From assembly GCA_030656015.1 (NCBI GenBank), contig JAUSNX010000004.1, positions 248,001 through 312,000 on the forward strand: DNA of 64,000 nt, read 5' to 3'. The position numbers and the translations under genes are program-made. This DNA is from Methanobacteriaceae archaeon. GTDB lineage: Archaea > Methanobacteriota > Methanobacteria > Methanobacteriales > Methanobacteriaceae. Shown here one piece after another: positions 1 through 6,398 of this stretch (the stretch's first letter is position 1; every line of letters begins with the position of its first letter). The notes under the pieces are model-generated. The model searched no databases. It was not told the DNA's origin and saw only the letters and a program-made list of their open reading frames with translations.

Positions 1-104
1 TAAATAAAATAATAACTAAGCAAAACAAAATTGATTTAAGGAATGTTCAAAAACCGGACATGATGATTAATTAAGTCTTTTATTTGATTTAATGGGTTTT
101 AATA

Positions 105-260
105 ATGAAAAAAGGAATATATCCTCCAATAAATTATGAATATTGGTAAGAACTGGATAGAATTAAGGCAGAAGTTAAAAAAGGTAACTGTCACCAGTTA
201 AAGGAATACTTGTTTCAAATTCAGGAAATTTGGGTAACGACTTCCATAAGAATGTTTTAA
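105..260 (+). pseudogene. Remnant of small antitoxin gene upstream of RelE-like toxin
   Basis: An ATG at 105 opens a 14-residue reading frame (MKKGIYPPINYEYW) that stops at a TAA (147-149). The same frame then continues for 36 more residues beginning ELDRIKAEVKKG and stops at 258-260, 31 nt inside the toxin gene. A protein of about 50 residues overlapping the toxin start is the usual shape of a type II antitoxin, so I infer an antitoxin broken by one nonsense codon. The stop is TAA, so pyrrolysine decoding of UAG cannot explain it. A sequencing error, or no gene at all, remains possible. No conserved antitoxin fold could be confirmed by eye. Confidence 0.45.
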
Positions 261-499
261 TATCCCACACCGCCCACCATAAGCTGGAAAAACTTTCTCA
301 CAAGAACCAGGTCCAGTACCAGCATGTAGAAAAAAAGATTAAACAAATAATAAGAAATCCTGAACATTACAAACCACTAAAAGGAAATCTCAGTGGTGAA
401 AGACGGGCCCATGTGGGCGATTTTGTATTGATTTATCATGAAGACCCAGAGAGTATTATAATTGATGATTACGATCACCATGACCGAATTTATGGTTAA
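230..499 (+). CDS. RelE/ParE-family toxin (mRNA interferase-like)
   Basis: The 89-residue product has the RelE/YafQ pattern: an N-terminal helix with HHKLEKL, a long basic helix (KKIKQIIRNPEHYKPLKGNL), then beta strands with GERRAHVGDFVLIYHED and a C-terminal IDDYDHHDRIYG. The central R-x-x-x-V-G-D-F-x-L-I-Y and C-terminal H-D-x-I-Y signatures are typical of the family, whose members cleave mRNA in the ribosomal A site. The only start seen is TTG at 230, with AGGAA just upstream. The expected upstream antitoxin is interrupted by a stop codon, so the toxin is either inactive, silent, or controlled by another protein. It faces the second hsdS gene tail to tail. Confidence 0.75.
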   Translation: MGNDFHKNVLISHTAHHKLEKLSHKNQVQYQHVEKKIKQIIRNPEHYKPLKGNLSGERRAHVGDFVLIYHEDPESIIIDDYDHHDRIYG

Positions 500-576
500 T
501 AGTGAGTGTTTATTGATTTTATGAATAAAAAAATTAAGTCATGAAAATTAATTATTCAAAAACACAGCGAATAAAA

Positions 577-1764
577 TTATTCCTCTTCAAATACACTAGC
601 CATGACATTATCAAATATTCCATCAATCTCTTTTTTGGATTCAGCTAGTTGAGATTTTTGAATTTCTATTTCCTGCACAAAATCTGCGAATTGGTTTTGG
701 AGATCAATGGGGGGAACCATTATTTTTATTCTTTTCATCTGAGCAATTACCAGATTTTGATTAAATGCATCTCGAGTAAATATCCTGGATTGATTATAGC
801 AGTAATCTGAATTTAAAATATGCTCTAAAAAGAGGCCATTAATTTGATTTTCATCAAATTTCAAAACTGCTAAATGCTCACAAATAGAAAAATCATGATC
901 ATTATCAACATATTTAGCAAATCCAGTTTTAAACCCTTTTGTATAAAGAACATCACCCTTTTCAGGACGGCATTTATTTATAAATTTTAGATAATCTGCC
1001 AGACCAATATATTTACTAGAGCCATTGTTTTTAAAATCATCAGGCCCATTTATAATATCTTTAGCAAAAATAAATGGAATTCCTTGATCTTTATAGCGAA
1101 CCGTATGTAATCCATCTTTTATGGTATAACAGGCATCACCCAATGTTTTTTCTTCCCAGATATTTGGATTTGTAAAAGGATCACCAAACATCTCCAAGAA
1201 TACCCTCTTCAAATAGTCAGCCGATAATTTTTCTGACTTTTGTCGCCATTCCTTTAATTTTTCAGCCCTTTCAAGGATTTCCACAATTTCCTTTTGGGTT
1301 TCCATGGGTGGAAGGGGAATTACAAAATTTTTTAATGCTGAACAATTAATAGATTCCTTAATTATTCCTTTGCAATTTCTATCCTTTTCTTTTTGGAATA
1401 AATTACTCCGCAGCCAGTAAAATACAAATTTTGGCAGTATTTTATCATTATTTTTAATTCTTAAACCAAAAAATCCAGTTGAATACAAATTATCACTAGA
1501 ATCAGAATCAATTAAATAAACATGAGCATTATTTTTGGCCTTAGCAAATATTATGTCATTTTCTTTAAATTCCATATTGGCATTATTAGGCCGGGAATCG
1601 TAGGTAAGCTCGACATGATAAGTTATTCTGGATGATACGGATGAATTAGTAGATATGTATTTTTTAAATCCACTGAATTTTACAACACCAGATTTGACCA
1701 TGGCCATATATTTGAAAAGATTCACCTCTTCCCATTCTGCTGCTGATGTGTATTCATCGCTCAT
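577..1764 (-). CDS. hsdS: Type I restriction-modification specificity subunit (second copy)
   Basis: 395 residues with the HsdS layout: target recognition domain 1 (about 1-140), a central conserved helix (about 150-195, containing PLPPMETQKEIVEILERAEK), target recognition domain 2 (about 200-345, beginning after GDPFTNPNIWEEK) and a C-terminal conserved helix (PPIDLQNQFADFV onward). HsdS chooses the DNA sequence recognised by the HsdM2S methylase and HsdR2M2S nuclease. The two recognition domains are unlike each other and unlike those of the main hsdS at 5179-6375, so a different asymmetric bipartite target is expected. It lies 1.9 kb downstream of hsdM, on the same strand, without its own hsdM. 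No clear ribosome-binding site precedes the ATG. It is probably an alternative specificity subunit that borrows the HsdM and HsdR of the main operon. Confidence 0.9.
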   Translation of the reverse strand: MSDEYTSAAEWEEVNLFKYMAMVKSGVVKFSGFKKYISTNSSVSSRITYHVELTYDSRPNNANMEFKENDIIFAKAKNNAHVYLIDSDSSDNLYSTGFFGLRIKNNDKILPKFVFYWLRSNLFQKEKDRNCKGIIKESINCSALKNFVIPLPPMETQKEIVEILERAEKLKEWRQKSEKLSADYLKRVFLEMFGDPFTNPNIWEEKTLGDACYTIKDGLHTVRYKDQGIPFIFAKDIINGPDDFKNNGSSKYIGLADYLKFINKCRPEKGDVLYTKGFKTGFAKYVDNDHDFSICEHLAVLKFDENQINGLFLEHILNSDYCYNQSRIFTRDAFNQNLVIAQMKRIKIMVPPIDLQNQFADFVQEIEIQKSQLAESKKEIDGIFDNVMASVFEEE

Positions 1765-1892
1765 TTAAATAACTCGTATTCGTGTAAATCTCATTAAAAA
1801 GCTGAGAAATTGATAAAATATTGTGGTAACCTTTAATATGGTTCATATAAAAATTTATTCCTAAAATTATTGTTTATAAGAAAAATGAACTT

Positions 1893-2080
1893 TTAAAATT
1901 TTTTATAACTTGATTCAATGGAATAAAGTTCTTCTATTATTTCATTTAAATTAGAATAATATATAATTTCGTTTTATTCATTTAAAATTTTCTTCTAATA
2001 AGTCCTATATCCTTAAGGTATTGAAGATAAGAAAATGAAGTCTTATAATTAAAATTAGTGAAAAATGAATTATTTTGAAA
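1893..2080 (-). pseudogene. Decayed ArsR-like winged-helix regulator fragment
   Basis: In the 358-bp gap between the second hsdS and the 56-residue gene, the minus strand reads NFNYKTSFSYLQYLKDIGL followed by IRRKF and a stop. After a frame change near 1975-1985 it reads NEIIYYSNLNEIIEELYSIE and ends at 1893. Joined, these match the end of an ArsR-type winged helix: recognition helix (NYKT-x-x-x-x-L-x-x-L-x-x-x-GLI), wing, then a YYS-x-L dimer helix. No start codon or N-terminal half was found. I read it as a pseudogene fragment, by eye only. The rest of the gap (1765-1892, 2081-2122) is AT-rich with nothing recognisable. Confidence 0.4.
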
Positions 2081-2122
2081 TTAGTATCTGTAAAAAAATA
2101 AATGAAAGCAAATTTTCCTTAT

Positions 2123-2293
2123 CTACCATTTCCCTAAAGTTTTTAAGAATTTCTTGGCACTCATTTCTGTAAATTGGCCTTTTTCATATCTTTCCAGTGC
2201 TTCTGCAGTTCTTTTTTCGAACTCACTATTTTCTAGATTTTCCGATTTCAAATCACTGAAATGATTTTCCAAGAATACTTTATCCTCATTCAC
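2123..2293 (-). CDS. Small 56-residue protein overlapping the MNT gene
   Basis: A GTG at 2293 starts a 56-residue frame that overlaps the 3' end of the MNT gene by 8 nt (stop of MNT at 2286). The product is charged and helical: MNEDKVFLENHF at the start and a C-terminal EALERYEKGQFTEMSAKKFL. The pattern A-L-x-x-Y-x-x-G-x-F-x-x-M-S-x-x-x-F-L is what I associate with small antitoxin-like proteins of RelB/ParD type, so I infer a role in the same operon as the nucleotidyltransferase. Translational coupling through the overlap is likely. It is easily missed because of its size and GTG start. It could also be the C-terminal piece of a larger lost gene. Confidence 0.6.
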   Translation of the reverse strand: MNEDKVFLENHFSDLKSENLENSEFEKRTAEALERYEKGQFTEMSAKKFLKTLGKW

Positions 2294-2567
2294 ACCAAAC
2301 TACCTCTTTTTCCACTGAAGGGCGCATATAAGGACTTAAACTTTTGGGAGTAAGAAGATCCACACTTTTACCAAATAAATCTTCCAAGAAAAATGATAGT
2401 TCCATGAAATTATCAAAGGTGGGATTTTCAAATTCTACCAGCACATCTATATCGCTTTCTTCATTTTGCAAGCCTTTGGCATAAGAACCAAATATCCCTA
2501 TTCTCTTGACATCATATTTGGCCTTTATCTCACTTTTGTGGTTTTTCATGACACTGATAACATTCAT
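2286..2567 (-). CDS. MNT-type minimal nucleotidyltransferase (antitoxin-like)
   Basis: 93 residues with the polymerase-beta nucleotidyltransferase signature GSYAKG at about 27-32, followed by SDIDVLVEF, where the two aspartates bind metal. This is the MNT family. Its characterised members are antitoxins that AMPylate a HepT/HEPN toxin encoded next door. Here no intact HEPN gene follows. Instead the gene overlaps a 56-residue ORF, and a HepT-like 3' fragment lies on the opposite strand at 2663-2792. The start is ATG at 2567 behind GGTGTTATT. The active-site residues look intact, so the enzyme may still be functional, perhaps against a toxin elsewhere in the genome. Confidence 0.85.
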   Translation of the reverse strand: MNVISVMKNHKSEIKAKYDVKRIGIFGSYAKGLQNEESDIDVLVEFENPTFDNFMELSFFLEDLFGKSVDLLTPKSLSPYMRPSVEKEVVWCE

Positions 2568-2662
2568 AATAACACCATCACCAAAGTAACAATTAGTATG
2601 TGATTTAATTTGTGAATAACTATTATTAATTAATTTAGGTTTGAAAAATTATAGTAATTTTT

Positions 2663-2792
2663 GAAGATGGTAGAATGATGAGATAAACTTATTCATTTTT
2701 ATTTTGGAATAAAATACGAACTGGTATGGCGTACTATCAAAGATGTTATTCCCCAAATAAGGCCATCTTTAATGGAAATTTATAAAAAATAA
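2663..2792 (+). pseudogene. HepT-like HEPN toxin fragment (3' end)
   Basis: On the plus strand, from 2682 to the TAA at 2790-2792, the frame reads DKLIHFYFGIKYELVW and continues TIKDVIPQIRPSLMEIYKK. This matches the end of HepT proteins, where R-D/N-K-L-x-H-x-Y-F is the HEPN RNase motif and the tail runs V-W-x-x-I-K-x-x-I-P-x-L. The arginine and preceding residues (GRMMR) are encoded in another frame ending at about 2681, so a 2-bp loss has occurred right at the catalytic motif. Nothing resembling the N-terminal 60-70 residues is present upstream. The fragment points away from the MNT gene, which is on the minus strand, so the pair has been rearranged as well as truncated. Confidence 0.6.
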
Positions 2793-2806
2793 AAAATATT
2801 TTTGTT

Positions 2807-3181
2807 TTAAGCAGTTGCTAATTCAGTTTCCATGGCTGGAATTCCAATATCGTTGGAAGTGAATGTATCTACTAATTGTGTTTGTTCCAGGTTATGTAAA
2901 ATCACGCAAAACCCTGCTTTAAGACTTATAGACTTTTCATTCACGTTTATAGTCATTTTTATTTCTTCAATACCATTTAAAGCATATTTTGGAACTTTAA
3001 GAACATGAGAAGCATTAAGTATCTCCAGGGCCACTGGAATACCACCTTTATCAAAATCAAGAATAACATCATTATCTAACTCAATAGAAGTATTATACTG
3101 ATAATCTTGGGAAACATAGATGAATAAACCATCCACCTCCATATCGTATTGATAATCAACTTCAAAATTAGCTCCTCTCAT
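2807..3181 (-). CDS. DUF2283 family protein (probable antitoxin partner)
   Basis: 124 residues from ATG 3181, chosen because AAGGAGG lies 10 nt upstream; a start 21 nt earlier would bury that site. The N-terminal half has the DUF2283 pattern: VDYQYDMEVDGLFIYVS, then D-x-V-I-L-D-F-D-K-G-G-I-P-V-A-L-E-I-L-N-A-S. The C-terminal 60 residues are less familiar. The biochemical function of DUF2283 is not established. It overlaps the upstream DUF4258-like gene by 14 nt, which implies translational coupling. Small overlapping pairs of these two families resemble type II toxin-antitoxin modules, and I infer that role here from the layout and from the promoter palindrome upstream. Confidence 0.7.
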   Translation of the reverse strand: MRGANFEVDYQYDMEVDGLFIYVSQDYQYNTSIELDNDVILDFDKGGIPVALEILNASHVLKVPKYALNGIEEIKMTINVNEKSISLKAGFCVILHNLEQTQLVDTFTSNDIGIPAMETELATA

Positions 3182-3506
3182 GATGTCTAATCCTCCTTTC
3201 AATACTGTGAGTATATATTGTTACTAATAAAATATTTTTGCTTTCATCAATTTTAAAGATAATATAAATATCTTCACTACTTCTATTTGGATGTTCATAT
3301 AAGACTTTAAAGGTGTCATAACTAGTTTTCCCAATCAAAACAGGCTTCTTATTAACTAATGAATCATAAACAATATCTTGATCAATAAAAGAGCTTCTTT
3401 TAGAAAAAGAAAGCATTACATGACGGGACTCTCTAACATTATACTCGTTTATCTCTTTAAGACTGTTTAAAATCTCCCAAACTTGACCAATATCATAATC
3501 ACGAAT
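3168..3506 (-). CDS. DUF4258-like small protein (probable toxin partner), ATT start proposed
   Basis: The C-terminal 82 residues (from an ATG at 3416) contain a DUF4258-like pattern: SFSKRSSF near the start, then two strands ending IYIIFKID and ILLVTIYTH. The frame is open and reads as good protein for another 30 codons upstream: IRDYDIGQVWEILNSLKEIN, then RESRHV just before that methionine. RHV-x-x-S is where the family normally begins. The extension starts with ATT at 3506, exactly 6 nt after GGAGGTG, and is preceded at once by a TAG (3507-3509). So either ATT is the start codon, or a GTG-started ORF has acquired a nonsense codon. Function unknown; a toxin role is inferred from pairing with DUF2283. 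Confidence 0.6.
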   Translation of the reverse strand: MRDYDIGQVWEILNSLKEINEYNVRESRHVMLSFSKRSSFIDQDIVYDSLVNKKPVLIGKTSYDTFKVLYEHPNRSSEDIYIIFKIDESKNILLVTIYTHSIERRIRHHERS

Positions 3507-3571
3507 CTAAAACACCTCCACATCCAAAGAGTAGCCAGGTTTAATTTTGATATGCAGATTTTATTAAATAA

Positions 3572-3598
3572 AGTATTATTAGTAATACTATTTAAACT
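3572..3598 (-). promoter_or_regulatory. Promoter and operator candidate for the DUF4258/DUF2283 pair
   Basis: On the minus strand a TATA-like TTTAAATA (3589-3596) is followed immediately by a perfect 7-bp inverted repeat, AGTATTA-TTAG-TAATACT (3572-3589). The repeat lies between the TATA box and the expected start of transcription near 3565-3570. A palindrome there is the usual place for autorepression of a toxin-antitoxin operon. The assignment is by position and symmetry only. The remaining gap to hsdM (3599-3697) shows no further gene. Confidence 0.5.
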
Positions 3599-3697
3599 GA
3601 TACTTATTTCTTAATATTAAAATTAAAAATAAATTCAAGAATTCAATAACTTGACTTAGCATAATTAATAAAAAAATAAAATAAAGGATAGAATTAA

Positions 3698-5185
3698 TTA
3701 AATTTCCAGATCTTTTAACCCCTTAATTATCTTCTCTTCTAATTCCAAAATCTTGGCCTTAATTACTTCCGGGGCCTCATACTCTATTTCCTCGTACTCT
3801 ATTTCTTTATAATTAGAAATGCTCAAAGAATAGTCATTTTCTTTTATTTCATCTAATCGAACAGCAAAGCATTGGGCCTTACGATCTTCCAGATCTTCTT
3901 TATTTTTATTTTTATATTTTTCAATAATATCTGGAATATCCCCTTTACCATCAATAAAAGTCCTTTTATCATCTAGGGAATAACCATCGGCCTCCATGTC
4001 ATAGAACCACACATCTTCTGTAGGTTCTCCTTTAGTAAAGATTAAAATACCAGTGGATACTCCAGCATAAGGCTTGAATACTCCCGATGGCATGGATATA
4101 ACAGCGTCTAATCTACAATCTTCCAATAATTTTTGTCTGATGGCTTTATGGGCCTTAGAATTTCCAAATAAAACGCCCTGGGGAACAATAACTGCACAAC
4201 GGCCCCCAATGGTCAAGATGTTGTACATCAGTTCTAAGAATAAAATCTCGGTCTTGGTGGTGTTTATGGAGAAATCATCACTGAGCTCATCTTTATTTAT
4301 GCTTCCCTTAAATGGTGGGTTGGCCAGTACAACATCAAAATTAGGGTGCTGGCTGTAACGCATAGACAAGGTGTTGGTTTGATCTATCCTTGGATTGCTG
4401 ATGCCGTGCATCATAAGGTTCATTAAAGAGATTCTTACCATAGTCTGGTCAAAGTCAAACCCATATAATGATTTATTTTTCAGAACTTTGAATTCATTCT
4501 GGCTTAATTTATCCCCTTTGAAGTTACGTTCATTTCCATCCTCATCAATCTTTATTAAATCCCGGGAAGTGTTGGCCTTTAAAATGTGCTGGTAGGCATT
4601 GACTAAAAAACCAGCGGTACCACAGGCCGGGTCGCAGATGGTTTCCCCGATTTTAGGGTCTAATAATTCCACCATCATCTGGATGATGTGTCTGGGAGTT
4701 CTAAATTGGCCGTTTTTACCAGAGGTTTTAAGTTCAGATAAGAGGTACTCGTAGATATCCCCTTTGGTGTCCAGGTTCTGCTCCTTGATGTGCATACCGT
4801 CAATGATACTGGTGGCCTCAGTTAATAGAGTACCAGTGGGAATGGCAAAGACTGCATCTTTCATATAACGACTGTATAGTGAGTCATCATCTCCTAAATC
4901 TCTAAGGAAAGGAAATACTTTATCCCGGACATGGTCCAGCATCTCATCAGAGGCCATGTTATTCCACTGTGACCAGCGGCAATCAGGACAGTCTTTAAAG
5001 AGGGATTCGAATGGTTCTCCACTTAATTGAACATTCTTTTCCTTGGCAATCTCATCATCATCTAAACGTTTCATGAACATTAAGTAGGACATCTGTTCAA
5101 TGGCCTGCAGGGGATTGGATATCCCACTACTCCAGAACTTATCCCATAACTGATTAATCTTTGATTTGAGGTCTGAATCTAACAT
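3698..5185 (-). CDS. hsdM: Type I restriction-modification DNA methyltransferase subunit
   Basis: 495 residues, a normal HsdM length. The N-terminal helical domain (about 1-130) precedes an adenine methyltransferase fold with motif I DPACGTAGFLV (185-195) for S-adenosylmethionine, and the catalytic motif IV NPPF (289-292), which specifies N6-adenine methylation. The C-terminal part (about 410-495) is charged and coiled, and would contact HsdS. The gene overlaps the upstream hsdS by 7 nt, with GGAG 7 nt before its ATG inside hsdS, so the two are translationally coupled. It forms M2S1 with HsdS for protective methylation, and R2M2S1 for cleavage. No missing motif was seen, so an active methylase is expected. 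Confidence 0.96.
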   Translation of the reverse strand: MLDSDLKSKINQLWDKFWSSGISNPLQAIEQMSYLMFMKRLDDDEIAKEKNVQLSGEPFESLFKDCPDCRWSQWNNMASDEMLDHVRDKVFPFLRDLGDDDSLYSRYMKDAVFAIPTGTLLTEATSIIDGMHIKEQNLDTKGDIYEYLLSELKTSGKNGQFRTPRHIIQMMVELLDPKIGETICDPACGTAGFLVNAYQHILKANTSRDLIKIDEDGNERNFKGDKLSQNEFKVLKNKSLYGFDFDQTMVRISLMNLMMHGISNPRIDQTNTLSMRYSQHPNFDVVLANPPFKGSINKDELSDDFSINTTKTEILFLELMYNILTIGGRCAVIVPQGVLFGNSKAHKAIRQKLLEDCRLDAVISMPSGVFKPYAGVSTGILIFTKGEPTEDVWFYDMEADGYSLDDKRTFIDGKGDIPDIIEKYKNKNKEDLEDRKAQCFAVRLDEIKENDYSLSISNYKEIEYEEIEYEAPEVIKAKILELEEKIIKGLKDLEI

Positions 5186-6375
5186 ACAAGTTCTCCTTTA
5201 AAGGCCTTTTGCATTAGGGTATTGAATAGGTTGTCTATTTTTTGTTTTGATTGTGTTTGGTGAGTTTTTAGTGTTTCTACTTGCTGGACGATTTTTCCAA
5301 ACTGCTCCTGCAATTCATTTGGAGGGTAAATCATTGGAATTGACTCAAAAGTTGTTTTATTAATTATTCCTTTTAAAGCACTTCTAGAAAAATTTTGTAG
5401 ATAATGTTTAGTATATAAAATTAAATGATATAAAAATAATTCATTTACACCTTTAGGAGTTATGGAGTTAATTTGTTGATTAAAAGCTACATTCCTATCT
5501 GTAACTGCAACATTGCCTAAGCAAGATATGCTTCCAGCTATACAAGTTACTAAAATTGAGCCTTTAGGAACTATACGGGCTACTTTCGATCCTTCTTTAG
5601 AAAGCCTTTCTTCACTAGTTGTTAAATAAGTAAAAGGCGTATTAATGTTATCTGATTTAATCCATTCAATATAATCTCCATAATACTCGGATATTTTTCT
5701 TGAAGGAGTATTGCCCGTTTTAATTTCTCCAAATTCTTTTAATTCCTTCAAATTCCATCCTTTAGAATTTGTTAATGGATTTCCAAACATTTCCAGAAAT
5801 ACACTTTTCAAATATTCATCGGCCAATTCATCCACTTCGGCCCGCCATTCTTTCAGTTTTTCGGCCTTTTCCAGGATTTCGACTATTTTCTTTTGGGTTT
5901 CGAGTGGTGGGAGCTTAATGTTAACTTTAGAAAAGTCATTTTTATTTAATAGAGGAACTACGGCTGAAGATGCTATCTTTTCAAGATAAGGTTTCATTCT
6001 TTTTATAGCATAATATAAAAAAATAGGATCAACTATATCCTTATTAGGAATTATACTGTTAATTTGCTGGTTTGTACATAATTCACAATCTGATATAGCT
6101 ATTTTTCCAATATTACCAATGCAAGAAACTAAAACAGATCCTTTTGGTAATAATCTAACCTTCTTTTTTCCAATTTCTGAAATAGTATCTTCTGAAGTAG
6201 AAACAAACTTTCTTTTATCCAAATCTGGAGGTTTGATCCAAACTAAATTTCCACCATAATTTTCTGGATCTTTTTTTGGAGGAGTGTTGCCCGTGACAAC
6301 ACTTCCAATATCTTTTATTGTGTAATTTTTCCATTCATTCATAAGATTGCATTTAATTTCTGTTCTTCTTTCCAT
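5179..6375 (-). CDS. hsdS: Type I restriction-modification specificity subunit (main operon)
   Basis: 398 residues: recognition domain 1 (about 15-145), central conserved helices (KLPPLETQKKIVEILEKAEK, about 155-205), recognition domain 2 (about 210-345) and C-terminal conserved helices (PPNELQEQFGKIVQQVETL). The start at 6375 is supported by GAGGT 8 nt upstream. The two recognition domains resemble each other: TGNTPPKKDPENYGG...WIKPPDL against TGNTPSRKISEYYGD...WIKSDNI, then PKGSVLVSCIG against PKGSILVTCIA, and NQQINSI in both. Similar half-domains suggest that the two halves of the bipartite DNA target are the same or closely related. The gene lies between the SEC-C protein gene and hsdM in one operon. 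Confidence 0.95.
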   Translation of the reverse strand: MERRTEIKCNLMNEWKNYTIKDIGSVVTGNTPPKKDPENYGGNLVWIKPPDLDKRKFVSTSEDTISEIGKKKVRLLPKGSVLVSCIGNIGKIAISDCELCTNQQINSIIPNKDIVDPIFLYYAIKRMKPYLEKIASSAVVPLLNKNDFSKVNIKLPPLETQKKIVEILEKAEKLKEWRAEVDELADEYLKSVFLEMFGNPLTNSKGWNLKELKEFGEIKTGNTPSRKISEYYGDYIEWIKSDNINTPFTYLTTSEERLSKEGSKVARIVPKGSILVTCIAGSISCLGNVAVTDRNVAFNQQINSITPKGVNELFLYHLILYTKHYLQNFSRSALKGIINKTTFESIPMIYPPNELQEQFGKIVQQVETLKTHQTQSKQKIDNLFNTLMQKAFKGELVC

Positions 6376-6398
6376 CTCTGCAACCTCTATTAAGTAAA

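Noticed and set aside
147-149. Pyrrolysine or selenocysteine recoding of the stop in the antitoxin remnant
   Set aside because: The codon is TAA, which is not used for either; no SECIS-like hairpin was seen nearby.
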